From: an uncultured Clostridia bacterium
Lineage (GTDB): Bacteria > Bacillota > Clostridia > Tissierellales > Peptoniphilaceae
Assembly: GCA_947254025.1 (NCBI GenBank)
Contig: CAMYBS010000006.1
Span: 1 to 64,000, forward strand
Length of the DNA: 64,000 nucleotides
Direction: 5' to 3'
Position numbers and translations under genes: made by a program. This document shows, in pieces, positions 8,706 to 16,719 of this stretch. The notes beneath the pieces are model-generated. The model worked only from the letters and a program-made list of their open reading frames with translations. It was not told the origin of the DNA and searched no databases. How positions within the stretch are numbered: position 1 is the stretch's first letter; the number at the start of each line of letters is the position of its first letter.

Positions 8706-8752
8706 AAGCACTTGTTAATTATAACTCTATTATGTGCATTTGTCAAGTGCTT
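8706..8752 (-). promoter_or_regulatory. Distal consensus promoter framed by an inverted repeat
   Basis: A second perfect promoter: -35 TTGACA (8741-8746), 17-bp spacer, -10 TATAAT (8718-8723). It is bracketed by a 9-bp perfect inverted repeat, AAGCACTTG (8706-8714) and CAAGTGCTT (8744-8752); one arm overlaps the -35 and the other follows the -10. The 314-bp gap between tRNA-His and the EamA gene otherwise holds only the proximal promoter and the EamA terminator. Confidence 0.7.
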
Positions 8753-8804
8753 TTTTAAAAATTCTTTATATTTTTTATTCTCGTTTAAATTAATTTTGAT
8801 AAAA

Positions 8805-8836
8805 CAATAAAATACCCTCTAAGCAATTTTAGAGGG
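8805..8836 (-). terminator. Terminator of the lipoprotein-EamA operon
   Basis: Stem CCCTCTAA / TTAGAGGG followed by a T-rich tract on the minus strand. Confidence 0.75.
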
Positions 8837-8848
8837 CACATCAACATA

Positions 8849-9724
8849 TTAACTTTTCTTTTTAAGTCTTCCAAGGTTCTTTTGATTGTATAAGAACAGT
8901 ATCACTGCTGAAAGCAGTATTAGGAAGATACCTATATACTCTATAGGTTCTATCTTGTCTTTAAAGATAATGAAGCCTAGTATCGCTGAGAATATAACTG
9001 AAGTGTAGTTATATATACTTACTTCGCCTGCTGGAGCATGTAGGTAGGCTAGTGTTAATAGATATTGACCTAGTCCACCGAAGACTCCTATAAGCACTAG
9101 CCATAGCCAATCTATAGGAAGCGGTCTTTTATATGTTAAGACAAGTGGAACGAATAAGCAGATGCATGTGACGAAACCAAAGGCTAGCATGATTCTGTAT
9201 GGGTTCTCACTCTTACCAAGCGAACCGATTATGGTATATGCGCCTGCTGCAAAGACAGCAGAGAATATACCTGACAAGGCTGGTATTAGGTTGTAGTTAC
9301 CTGACGGGTTTGTTACGAAGTACGCACCTAAGAAGGCAACGACTAGCGACATAAGATGAAATCTTGTTAGCTTTTCATTTAAGAATATTGCAGCAAAGAT
9401 CATTACAAAGAAGGGTGAGCTCTTTTGTAAGATTGCTGCGTTGGCTGTCGGTAAGTTCTTTGTTGCGTAGAAGTACATAACTGCTCCGAACAAGCCTAAA
9501 AAGCCTCTAAAAAATAAAGCTACTCTGTGTTCTTTAATAGGAACTAGCTTTTCTTTATGCTTTTTAAGCATTATAATGCTGAATATTGATAACAAGAAGT
9601 TTCTAAAAACTACTTGTAAGAATATACTTACACCTTCTGATGTAAGCTTGACAGCTATCTGCATTAGCGAAAATGCTAGTGCAGACGCTATCATACACAA
9701 TATACCTTTTGTTTTATCACTCAT
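8849..9724 (-). CDS. EamA/DMT-family transporter
   Basis: 291 aa with about ten hydrophobic helices in two EamA repeats (roughly 8-135 and 150-280), the usual size for drug/metabolite transporters of the RhaT/YdcZ superfamily. The first repeat begins ILCMIASALAFSLMQIAVKL and the second contains FGGLGQYLLTLAYLHAPAG, typical of the family. The C-terminus is short and basic (KNLGRLKKKS), inside-facing. Its start overlaps the lipoprotein's stop by one nucleotide (TAATG), so the two are coupled. The family exports amino acids or metabolites; the substrate cannot be read from the sequence. Confidence 0.88.
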   Translation of the reverse strand: MSDKTKGILCMIASALAFSLMQIAVKLTSEGVSIFLQVVFRNFLLSIFSIIMLKKHKEKLVPIKEHRVALFFRGFLGLFGAVMYFYATKNLPTANAAILQKSSPFFVMIFAAIFLNEKLTRFHLMSLVVAFLGAYFVTNPSGNYNLIPALSGIFSAVFAAGAYTIIGSLGKSENPYRIMLAFGFVTCICLFVPLVLTYKRPLPIDWLWLVLIGVFGGLGQYLLTLAYLHAPAGEVSIYNYTSVIFSAILGFIIFKDKIEPIEYIGIFLILLSAVILFLYNQKNLGRLKKKS

Positions 9725-10311
9725 TACTTATATATAACCTCCACTACTTCTTTAGAAAGGTCCAAGCTGCCGTCGTCTTTTAATTTTATACTAAAGTCGA
9801 TAGCTTTGTCACCATTCTTTACAGTGAATGTAAACTTATCAAGATCTGCGTCTGATATAGCAAGCTTAAGTCCAAATTTCTTGCCTAAGTTGAATGATTC
9901 ACCATCAGATTCTGAGTCTTTCGCCTTAACTATAAACTCAGTTTTGTCTTCTTTAGGGAAGATTAGATACTCTTTTGCGTCATCGTTTTCGCTAAGTAAT
10001 AATTCCTTTACGTTGTACGCTGCAAACAAATCTTCTTTGTCGTTATTGTTTGTAACGTTTGCTATGCCAAGAAGCTCATCATCTTTGAAGTCGTCAAAGT
10101 ATTTAATGTTTACTTTGTCCTTCATATCGCTAGAGTCTTTCTCAGCTTCGTCCTTGTCTTCTTTCTTCTCTTCAGAAGCATCCTTCGCTTCAGTCTTTTT
10201 GTCTTCACTAGCTTCCTCTACTTTATCACTTGCATCGCTGTCTGTCTTAGGTGCACATGCTAATGTTAATAGTGAGATTGCTAATAAAGCTGCAATAATT
10301 ATCTTTTTCAT
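9724..10311 (-). CDS. Acidic surface lipoprotein of unknown function
   Basis: 195 aa from the ATG at 10311, chosen because GAGG lies just upstream; an in-frame start further upstream lacks a site and would add a non-signal extension. The signal peptide MKKIIIAALLAISLLTLACA ends in a lipobox with Cys at residue 19. Then comes a Lys/Asp/Glu/Ser-rich low-complexity linker (about 22-65), typical of a wall-spanning tether. A globular C-terminal domain of ~125 residues is not recognised. It is co-transcribed with the EamA transporter from a consensus promoter at 10343-10371. Confidence 0.85.
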   Translation of the reverse strand: MKKIIIAALLAISLLTLACAPKTDSDASDKVEEASEDKKTEAKDASEEKKEDKDEAEKDSSDMKDKVNIKYFDDFKDDELLGIANVTNNNDKEDLFAAYNVKELLLSENDDAKEYLIFPKEDKTEFIVKAKDSESDGESFNLGKKFGLKLAISDADLDKFTFTVKNGDKAIDFSIKLKDDGSLDLSKEVVEVIYK

Positions 10312-10342
10312 AATAACCTCCATATCTTTACATCTAATTGTC

Positions 10343-10371
10343 ATTATACACTTCTTAAAAATAATTGTCAA
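10343..10371 (-). promoter_or_regulatory. Promoter of the lipoprotein-EamA operon
   Basis: -35 TTGACA (10366-10371), 17-bp spacer, -10 TATAAT (10343-10348); both boxes match consensus exactly. Confidence 0.9.
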
Positions 10372-10412
10372 CAAAGTATAGATGAAGATACATCTCTAAT
10401 ATAAATTTTGCA

Positions 10413-10444
10413 AATAAAAAATTCTCCAATTGCTCAGAGAATTT
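10413..10444 (-). terminator. Terminator of the stalk-domain protein gene
   Basis: Minus-strand stem AAATTCTC / GAGAATTT followed by a short T-run. Confidence 0.65.
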
Positions 10445-10451
10445 CTTTTCT

Positions 10452-12059
10452 TTATTTAATTATACTTACTACTTTAGTCGCATCGTCCCAATAAACTTCT
10501 GCACCAAGCATCTCAGCGATGAATCTTAGTGGTGTATATGTTCTGTCGTTTTCTATGAAGACAGGAGAGTCTAGTTCATAAACAGTGCCATTAACAAGAG
10601 CCTTATTCGAACCTATAGTAAGCTTAATCTCAAGTGGCATCATTGTTTTAAGGTTAAGGCCTTTTATATAAACAGTTCTCTCTGTATCATTCCATGTAAC
10701 TTGAGCTCCAAGGCTTTCAGCTACAAACCTCGCTGGTAACATAGTTCTGTTGTTTTTGATGATAGGTGCTGTGTCGTTAGTGACATTTTTGCCAAAGACA
10801 GTCATAAGCTTACTGCCTACTGCTAAGACAATGCTTCTATCTTCGATTTTCGCATCCTTATTAATAGTCTTTTCATCTTCTTTATCTAGACTAGCTTCTT
10901 CTTCAGTATCTACAATTCGCTTATGTCTTGTGCTTTTACGCTCATCTATCCTGTGATACTTAGTATCATTTTCGTAATTGTAATATGAGTCTGGACTCGG
11001 TGCAGGTGGTACTGGTGGATTAGGTGTTGGTGGTGCAGGTGGATTAGGTGTTGGTGGTGCAGGTGGATTAGGTGTTGGTGGTTCTGGTGCTTCTTCAACA
11101 TTAAGTTTAAGATCCACTTCTTTATCTACATAGTTCTTTGATTTATATATAGCCTTGAATTCTTTTTCGCCTGTTGAATCTAAGACTTGATCAGGATTTT
11201 TCCACTCAAAGTTATTAGGTAATCTCACAGTTGATAATGTTTTGCCCTTTGTACCCTTTAAATTAGTAGGGGCAACATAAGCTGGGTCAACCTCTTGTGC
11301 CTTCTTTATCTCCCACTCAATAACTATATCTTCTTTAGTATAATCTTCTACTTTTAAGCCATCTTCCCAGAAAATATTCCATATATAACCATCATTTACT
11401 TTAAATACAGCTCTATACTTGCCAGCTTCTGTCGCTTTATAATTTGTGGCAGTATAGAAATCTTTCTCATCTGCTATAGATTTCTCTCTTCCATCATACA
11501 CAAAGCTCTTTCCTTCATTGACCTCTCCTGTGCGTGCAAATTTGTCATCTCTTCTATAAGGTCTTCTTGCGCCTATAAGTGCCTTTTTTTCGTTAAAATA
11601 AAATTTACAATAAGTGCCATTAGATATATCTTTTTCAATACAATCTATTTCTTCTCCATTTAATATAATCTTTGTATTATTACCAATGCGATATCCAGGT
11701 ATTTCACATTTTATAATCAATTTTATTTTGTACTTACATCCTGGAGTGAATGTATCTTTGTTATTATCATGCCAATTGCCATCAGAGTGTTGGAACATAA
11801 ATTTACATACATCCACAGATAATTTTTGATTATTATTAATTTCCTTAAAGTCGCTTTCTGAATAAATTCCAACATTTGAATTTGGTACAATCTCAAAGTC
11901 ACTTCTTAATTGCTCTTTATTTTTTTCGCATGTAAAACTTACCTCTTTAAGCTCAACAGGTTCACCAGTTGCATACACACTAGTATCTACGCTCATAAAT
12001 AAAATGCTAGCTACTAATAAAAGTGCTAAGACAAAGCAAAATTTTCTTTTATAATTCAT
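10452..12059 (-). CDS. Secreted protein with copper-amine-oxidase-N-like (stalk) domains
   Basis: 535 aa. A signal peptide (about 1-31, MNYKRKFCFVLALLLVASIL...) is followed by ~230 residues of unassigned, probably beta-rich ectodomain. A region with TKGKTLSTVRLPNNFEW looks like the Ig-like modules of Firmicute surface proteins. Then comes a Pro-rich spacer built from an 8-residue repeat (PPTPNPPA), a charged stretch, and two C-terminal repeats around NNRTMLPARFVAESLGAQVTW and NDRTYTPLRFIAEMLGAEVYW. These repeats are characteristic of the Cu_amine_oxidN1 'stalk' domain, used as a cell-surface module in clostridia. No sortase motif is visible. It has its own consensus promoter and terminator. 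Wall association is inference. Confidence 0.85.
   Translation of the reverse strand: MNYKRKFCFVLALLLVASILFMSVDTSVYATGEPVELKEVSFTCEKNKEQLRSDFEIVPNSNVGIYSESDFKEINNNQKLSVDVCKFMFQHSDGNWHDNNKDTFTPGCKYKIKLIIKCEIPGYRIGNNTKIILNGEEIDCIEKDISNGTYCKFYFNEKKALIGARRPYRRDDKFARTGEVNEGKSFVYDGREKSIADEKDFYTATNYKATEAGKYRAVFKVNDGYIWNIFWEDGLKVEDYTKEDIVIEWEIKKAQEVDPAYVAPTNLKGTKGKTLSTVRLPNNFEWKNPDQVLDSTGEKEFKAIYKSKNYVDKEVDLKLNVEEAPEPPTPNPPAPPTPNPPAPPTPNPPVPPAPSPDSYYNYENDTKYHRIDERKSTRHKRIVDTEEEASLDKEDEKTINKDAKIEDRSIVLAVGSKLMTVFGKNVTNDTAPIIKNNRTMLPARFVAESLGAQVTWNDTERTVYIKGLNLKTMMPLEIKLTIGSNKALVNGTVYELDSPVFIENDRTYTPLRFIAEMLGAEVYWDDATKVVSIIK
11014..11085. repeat. Three 24-bp tandem repeats coding the Pro-rich spacer
   Basis: Three head-to-tail copies of a 24-bp unit starting GGTGGATTAGGTGTTGGTGG; the first two are identical and the third differs at its end. 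They encode PPTPNPPA, so copy-number change would alter spacer length without a frameshift. Confidence 0.85.
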
Positions 12060-12088
12060 CGCTCTACCTCCTATGTCTCTATAATTAC

Positions 12089-12117
12089 ATTATAGTGAAT
12101 ACACTAAGTGATGTCAA
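12089..12117 (-). promoter_or_regulatory. Promoter of the stalk-domain protein gene
   Basis: -35 TTGACA (12112-12117), 17-bp spacer, -10 TATAAT (12089-12094). The spacer contains the near-dyad CACTTAGTG. Confidence 0.9.
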
Positions 12118-12148
12118 CAGTATTCTAAGGCTTTACACATATAAATAC

Positions 12149-12181
12149 AAAAAAACTGCTAAGGCTCTTTTACCTTAGCAG
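12149..12181 (-). terminator. Terminator at the end of the cobalamin operon
   Basis: Minus-strand stem CTGCTAAGG / CCTTAGCAG with a T-run, just after the SLH gene. I see no other strong terminator between here and cbiKL. Confidence 0.88.
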
Positions 12182-12193
12182 CTATACTGATAT

Positions 12194-13075
12194 CTAATCA
12201 AGCATTCTTAGTACTGTAACTAAAACTTCCTGTCTCGTCATATTCTTCTTTGGATTAAACTTAAGGCTACTGTCGCCTTGTAAGAGTCCCTTCTTGATAA
12301 CACTGTCTATCGCGCTTTTTGCCCACTCACTTGCATCGGCATAACCCACTTTGTTCTCAAATTTGTCTTCTAATTTGATTATGCTTGCTAGTCTGTCCAA
12401 GATCACTGCGACCTCTTCCCTTGTAATCTTTCTATCCGGTGCAAATGTTTTGCTCTCGTTATACGTTAAGAGCTTTATCTTGTATGCCTTCTTAACTGCA
12501 GTGGACTTTGTATCAATGACCTCTTCGCCTTCGTAGTCCTTAATGCTCTTCTTGTACTCAAGCGCCTTAATAAGCGCCTCTACAAACTCTAGTCTGCTTG
12601 CATCAGCCTTCATATTCTCTCTCATAGTCTCTGTTACTATACCAAGACTGTCTGCTCTATGTATGGCGTCAGCTGCCCACGCATCGTAGTTCTTTGCACT
12701 AAGCGTAGCATTGAATGTGATTGTGTTAGAGAACTCACTCTTTTGTGCATTAACTATGGCCCTGATTCTTACATCAAAACTCATCGAGTATTTTATCTCT
12801 TCCTTAAACTTGTGCTCATACATACGAGTCTTTGCATTGTAAGTAAGATTGATAAGATTATCAAAGTCCTCGCTAAGCCATTTACCATCGTCAATCTTGT
12901 AATCAAGTTCTAGATTTTCAAACTGTCTATGGTCTTCAATTTGAACTTCGATTTTATTATTTTCAAACTTTGCTAAATTTATGCTTATAGGACTAATGCT
13001 TTCTGCTTTATTAACATTTAAAGGCGCAAGGCATATAAGCATCGTTATAATAATTAAAACAATTGTCTTTTTCAT
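12194..13075 (-). CDS. Secreted SLH-domain protein
   Basis: 293 aa. Signal peptide MKKTIVLIIITMLICLAPLN (about 1-26), then a ~100-residue ectodomain and a C-terminal region with S-layer-homology repeats: NYDAWAADAIHRADSLGIV, then KTFAPDRKITREEVAVILDRL, then EWAKSAIDSVIKKGLLQGD with the following FNPKKNMTRQEVLVTVLRML. SLH domains anchor proteins to pyruvylated secondary cell-wall polymer. The start overlaps the traX-like stop by one nucleotide (TAATG), and the gene is the last of the cobalamin operon. A role in corrinoid biology is not implied by the domains; the placement may be incidental. Confidence 0.85.
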   Translation of the reverse strand: MKKTIVLIIITMLICLAPLNVNKAESISPISINLAKFENNKIEVQIEDHRQFENLELDYKIDDGKWLSEDFDNLINLTYNAKTRMYEHKFKEEIKYSMSFDVRIRAIVNAQKSEFSNTITFNATLSAKNYDAWAADAIHRADSLGIVTETMRENMKADASRLEFVEALIKALEYKKSIKDYEGEEVIDTKSTAVKKAYKIKLLTYNESKTFAPDRKITREEVAVILDRLASIIKLEDKFENKVGYADASEWAKSAIDSVIKKGLLQGDSSLKFNPKKNMTRQEVLVTVLRMLD

Positions 13076-13854
13076 TAGAATATTGCTATAGGGTTACTTG
13101 CTATATACATTCTCAAGAAGTAAATAAGTAGTAAGTGAACTGGATAGAATGCATAGAAGAAGTATTTAAAACCCTTCCCCCTTTCTCCATTGTAAAAGTA
13201 CATAAGTACAAAGGCACTCATCTGATAGAAGAAGCCATAGAAGTAACGTGTCGATAGTCCTACTAAAAGGTTTTGGAACTTATTAAATCTTACAAAGTAC
13301 ATAAGGACTATCAAGATAACGCCAAACATATCATAGTCTGTTTTTAAAAACTTCGCTGCAAAGATGCAAAGAAGTACTCCAGCTATCCTTATTAATGGCT
13401 GATTAGCAAACCTTTCTATGATGATAAGTGCTGCTAGGCCTAAGAATAATGTGAAGAAAACGTTTTGATAGTTTGGATCAAAGACTACGTTCGAGCTTAC
13501 TAAGTCGAATGGCACTTCTGATATAAGCGCAAAGATAAACAGTCTTAGTGCGTACTTCATTCTGTTTCTTGTATGTATAAAGCCTTGCACTATAAAGAAG
13601 CAGAAGAGTGGAAATGCGATTCTACCTATCACTATCCTACCAAAAAAGTGAATTTTATCCATCATGGCGCCTGTTACATATGAGCCGCCTATGGTAATGT
13701 TTGCAGCGCTGATTATATTTTGGTACAAACCCACTTCGAATATGCCATATACCAAGTGGTCAACAAGCATCGAAAGTATGGCTATGAACTTAAGCTGTGT
13801 TTGATTAAGTCCCCAAACTTTTTTCTCTTCTAATAATTTTGTTTCTGTTTCCAT
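13075..13854 (-). CDS. TraX-family membrane protein
   Basis: 259 aa from the ATG at 13854, which has GGAGAG 4 nt upstream inside the end of cobC; an ATG at 13866 in the same frame lacks a site. The N-terminal motif NQTQLKFIAILSMLVDHLVYGIF is the TraX signature, followed by about seven further hydrophobic segments and conserved GRIAFPLFCFFIVQGFIHTRN. TraX of the F plasmid acetylates pilin; chromosomal Firmicute homologues are membrane acyltransferase-like proteins of unknown substrate. It directly follows cobC and overlaps the SLH gene. One idea, not shown, is that it modifies a surface polymer or protein linked to its SLH neighbour. Confidence 0.85.
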   Translation of the reverse strand: METETKLLEEKKVWGLNQTQLKFIAILSMLVDHLVYGIFEVGLYQNIISAANITIGGSYVTGAMMDKIHFFGRIVIGRIAFPLFCFFIVQGFIHTRNRMKYALRLFIFALISEVPFDLVSSNVVFDPNYQNVFFTLFLGLAALIIIERFANQPLIRIAGVLLCIFAAKFLKTDYDMFGVILIVLMYFVRFNKFQNLLVGLSTRYFYGFFYQMSAFVLMYFYNGERGKGFKYFFYAFYPVHLLLIYFLRMYIASNPIAIF

Positions 13855-13855
13855 T

Positions 13856-14428
13856 TTACTCTCCATAATTTAATTTGTTTATGATAGAAAAGCCATCTAC
13901 TACTTCAATCTCGCATATCCTTGCGTTCTCTACTTTGAAATTGTAGTAAGCTTCAAGCTTGTCCACAACTATTGATAAAAGTGTCTTGATAAAACCTTCA
14001 TGCGTTATGACAACAATGTCCTCATTAAGTTTGGCCTTCTCTTTGTAAAAGTCCTCTGCACGCTCTCTTAGATCTGTGAATGATTCGCCGCCAGGAAACT
14101 TAAATGTGAAAGGCTCTTCAAAGCGCTTCTTCGTCTCTTCTGGATAGAGTTTTTCTAGCTCTTCGAAACTATGTCCTTGGAAGTCACCAAGGTCTATCTC
14201 TCTAACTCTCTCATCTACTTCATAAGTCTCAACACCAAGTAAGTCTGCTGTCTCTTGTGCTCTCAATAAGTTAGAGACTATGACTTTTTTATCTTTAAGC
14301 TCTTTATACTCATCTCTTAAAGTCTTAACCTGTGCCTTACCATTTGCCGATAGCTTAGTATCAACACGTGATGTGATCTTCTTTAAATTGTCTTCTGACT
14401 CTCCATGTCTTATTAGATAAAATTTCAT
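13856..14428 (-). CDS. cobC: Histidine phosphatase, probable alpha-ribazole-5'-phosphate phosphatase
   Basis: 190 aa, phosphoglycerate-mutase-like fold. The phospho-accepting His is in the N-terminal LIRHGESEDN motif; other family markers are the acidic EIDLGDFQG and the second catalytic His in VVITHEGF. The family is broad, but placement directly after cobS supports CobC, which removes the 5'-phosphate in nucleotide-loop assembly. It ends 1 nt before the traX-like start codon, and its last codons carry that gene's ribosome-binding site. Confidence 0.85.
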   Translation of the reverse strand: MKFYLIRHGESEDNLKKITSRVDTKLSANGKAQVKTLRDEYKELKDKKVIVSNLLRAQETADLLGVETYEVDERVREIDLGDFQGHSFEELEKLYPEETKKRFEEPFTFKFPGGESFTDLRERAEDFYKEKAKLNEDIVVITHEGFIKTLLSIVVDKLEAYYNFKVENARICEIEVVDGFSIINKLNYGE

Positions 14429-14438
14429 ATTACCCCCT

Positions 14439-15158
14439 CTAGATTATGAATAAAGCGATAGTCTCAGCGAGTTCTATGGATGCTCCCATAGTGTCACCTG
14501 TCGCTCCGTCTATCTTCTTAAGTGAAATGATGTAAATAATTATAAAGATAAGCGCCTCTACTAATAAGTATAAAAGCACTTTGTAATCATAAAGTATGCT
14601 TGCAATTATAATTACAAAGTTTGCAAAGTTTATAAGAAAGGTGCTTCTACTCTCTTTAAATGTTTTAAACAAGGTGCTACTGTCCGCGCTTTTAAAGTAG
14701 ATAAAGGCATTCATGGCTATCAACTTTGAGTATATAAATATGAATGTATAGTCCCACTTGAAGCCTTGTATTGCAATCTCTTTAAAGGCAAAAAACTTTG
14801 CTGCTAGAACTATGACAATGCTTATAACGCCAAAGCTGCCAACGCCTGGGTCCTTCATTATGGCCTTCATCCTGTCCTTGCTTCTGTTCGATAAAAAAGC
14901 ATCAGCTGTGTCGGATAGGCCGTCCATATGTAGTGCGCCTGTTATGATTAAATAAAAAATGATGTTTAATAGAGCGACTAGCTCTGCAGAAATTTTATCA
15001 CGTAAAAAAATGCTTGGAATAAACGTAAATAAAGCAATTAAAAAGCCAATAAGCGGAAAGAAAGTAAGCATAGCCCCAATATTCTTCTTATTGAAGTCTA
15101 TGCCTATATTTATTGGAACTCTTGTCATAAATTGTAAAGCTAGTATAAGTCCTTTCAC
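14439..15158 (-). CDS. cobS: Adenosylcobinamide-GDP ribazoletransferase (cobalamin synthase)
   Basis: 239 aa integral membrane protein with about six hydrophobic segments. CobS hallmarks are the N-terminal LALQFMTRVPI and, above all, the acidic DGLSDTADAFLSNRSKDRMKAIMKDPGVGSFG region, where Asp residues bind Mg2+, and the C-terminal GATGDTMGASIELAE. It joins AdoCbi-GDP to alpha-ribazole(-phosphate) at the membrane. It overlaps cobU by 4 nt and precedes cobC by 10 nt. Length is slightly under the ~245-250 aa norm, with no missing block. Confidence 0.95.
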   Translation of the reverse strand: MKGLILALQFMTRVPINIGIDFNKKNIGAMLTFFPLIGFLIALFTFIPSIFLRDKISAELVALLNIIFYLIITGALHMDGLSDTADAFLSNRSKDRMKAIMKDPGVGSFGVISIVIVLAAKFFAFKEIAIQGFKWDYTFIFIYSKLIAMNAFIYFKSADSSTLFKTFKESRSTFLINFANFVIIIASILYDYKVLLYLLVEALIFIIIYIISLKKIDGATGDTMGASIELAETIALFII

Positions 15159-15688
15159 TTTATCTTCACTCCTATGGATGCGATGACGTAGTAAACTTCA
15201 TCAGCGATTCTAGCGATGTATTGATTAATCTTGCCGTGTATGTCTCTAAAGAGCCTCGATAGTTTTGCTTCTGGCACAAGACCTGCACCTAGCTCTGATG
15301 AGACTATAATTATATCTGCATCCTTTTCTCTTAGTCTTTTGAATAAGGTTTCAAGCTCTTTAAGTGCAAGCTCTTCGACTACGGCAGCATCTTCATCTCT
15401 AATGTCCCTATCTTCCAAGTAATCAAAGAGTATGTTTGTAAGCATATTTGTTACATCATCAAGAAAATAGTATTTAGTCTTCATGGCAATGCACGCAAAA
15501 TCTTTATAAGCTTCTACGGTTTTCCACTGAGTATTGCGCCTTGCTTTATGAATTGCGATCCTTTTTTCAAACTCTTTATCAATGGCTTTAGCAGTGGCAA
15601 TGTATGTTACATCGTCAAGGCCTTTATATATATCCTCGGCGAACTCGCTCTTGCCACTTCTCGCTCCACCCATTACAAGCTTAATCAT
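15155..15688 (-). CDS. cobU: Adenosylcobinamide kinase / guanylyltransferase
   Basis: 177 aa. The P-loop GGARSGKS lies at residues 7-14 and is followed by VTYIATAKA and the conserved HKARRNTQWKTVE segment, whose His is guanylylated in the CobU mechanism. The FLDDVTNMLTN and VSSELGAGLVPE motifs complete the family pattern. It phosphorylates adenosylcobinamide and transfers GMP to it. It overlaps both the upstream Cys-rich gene (8 nt) and cobS (4 nt). Confidence 0.95.
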   Translation of the reverse strand: MIKLVMGGARSGKSEFAEDIYKGLDDVTYIATAKAIDKEFEKRIAIHKARRNTQWKTVEAYKDFACIAMKTKYYFLDDVTNMLTNILFDYLEDRDIRDEDAAVVEELALKELETLFKRLREKDADIIIVSSELGAGLVPEAKLSRLFRDIHGKINQYIARIADEVYYVIASIGVKIK

Positions 15689-15977
15689 TGTCTTTATTCA
15701 TTTCTTTTTCAAGATTAGCGATGTATTCTTCTGCTTTCTTTTGATTGTACTCTCTAAACTTATTGACGATGTAGTCGTATCCCTTTGGTCTATGAGGTAG
15801 TAAACAGTTTGAGCAGTCTTTTATACCTGCACTCATCTTGTAGTTGCCGCCGCACTCTTCCATTAGATAAAGTGGGCAGTAGCAGAACAAACAGTTGAAG
15901 TCGTCGACATTGTCAACCTTATGGCATGGCATGTAGGCACACTTCTTGTTATTAAAAAATCTATAAGAATCTTCCAT
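15681..15977 (-). CDS. Cysteine-rich small-domain protein (PF04071-like)
   Basis: 98 aa from the ATG at 15977, chosen because GGAGG sits 6 nt upstream; an upstream ATG at 15992 would place that site inside the gene. It carries about nine Cys in the pattern CAYMPCHK...CLFCYCPLY...CGG...DCSNC, followed by a helical basic/acidic tail. This matches the small Cys-rich family commonly found in cobalamin gene clusters; metal binding is likely from the Cys spacing. The biochemical role is unknown. It lies between cbiJ and cobU, overlapping both, so it is surely co-expressed with them. Confidence 0.8.
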   Translation of the reverse strand: MEDSYRFFNNKKCAYMPCHKVDNVDDFNCLFCYCPLYLMEECGGNYKMSAGIKDCSNCLLPHRPKGYDYIVNKFREYNQKKAEEYIANLEKEMNKDND

Positions 15978-16719
15978 AATTTGCCTCCACATAATTAATT
16001 ACTTCGTCTATGCTGTGCATAGCGTTCTCTTCTTCTCTTGTAATTATAACACAAATAATATTTGTTTGTAAACATGCATCAAGTTTGGCATCGGTGCCAC
16101 CGACCTTGCCACTCTCTTTGCTTACTAAGTACTTTATATCGTAGCGTTTAATCAAGGCTACGTTTTCTTCGAGTGTGAAGGGTCCCATCTGTGCAATGAT
16201 GTTCTTCATCTCTATGTGATTGTCATCGCACACCTTTATGCTCTCAGCACTTGGCAAGACTCTGTATATGAATCTGTTCTTGCCCCTCACCTTTTCAAAA
16301 TCCTTTATCCTGTTCGAGCCTGTTGTGAATAAAAAATTTTCCTCTCTATCCTTTAGCGTGTCAATATACTTAAAGGCTGCTTCATATGATGGCACTCTGA
16401 CTATGTTGTCCTTCTCTTCATAGTCCAAAATTCTTCTTGCATAACGAAGGTAGGCTATACTCATCTCTTTTGAAGCTTCACTTGCGTTCTTTGTAACCTC
16501 AACTGCGAATGGATGTGAAGCGTCTATGATCATGTCAATGCCGTGTTCCTTGATGAAGTCCTTGAAGCCGTCTTTATTCATCCTGCCCATGATAAGGTCC
16601 TTCGATGCATAGAGCTTCTTACCACTTTCAGTAGCAACAGATAAGTAAAGTTCGTACTTACCCTTAAGTCTTTCGTATATCTCTTCGCCTTCGCTTGTGC
16701 CGCCTATGATTAGTATCAT
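15961..16719 (-). CDS. cbiJ: Cobalt-precorrin-6A reductase
   Basis: 252 aa. The nucleotide-binding N-terminus is MILIIGGTSEGEEIYERL. The family's IDASHPFAVEVTKNASEA and FTTGSNRIKDFEKV motifs follow, then the C-terminal LVSKESGKVGGTDAKLDA, which is highly typical of CobK/CbiJ. It reduces the macrocycle with NAD(P)H. It overlaps cbiH by 4 nt. A C-terminal tail extends past the next gene's start. Confidence 0.95.
   Translation of the reverse strand: MILIIGGTSEGEEIYERLKGKYELYLSVATESGKKLYASKDLIMGRMNKDGFKDFIKEHGIDMIIDASHPFAVEVTKNASEASKEMSIAYLRYARRILDYEEKDNIVRVPSYEAAFKYIDTLKDREENFLFTTGSNRIKDFEKVRGKNRFIYRVLPSAESIKVCDDNHIEMKNIIAQMGPFTLEENVALIKRYDIKYLVSKESGKVGGTDAKLDACLQTNIICVIITREEENAMHSIDEVINYVEANYGRFL

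Noticed and set aside
8414-8758. 114-aa open frame across tRNA-Lys and tRNA-His
   Set aside because: It crosses two tRNA genes and two promoters on the other strand.
9806-10381. 191-aa open frame on the plus strand opposite the lipoprotein gene
   Set aside because: Ser-rich shadow of the Lys/Asp/Glu-rich lipoprotein, with no site or family match; the minus strand has promoter, ribosome-binding site and signal peptide.
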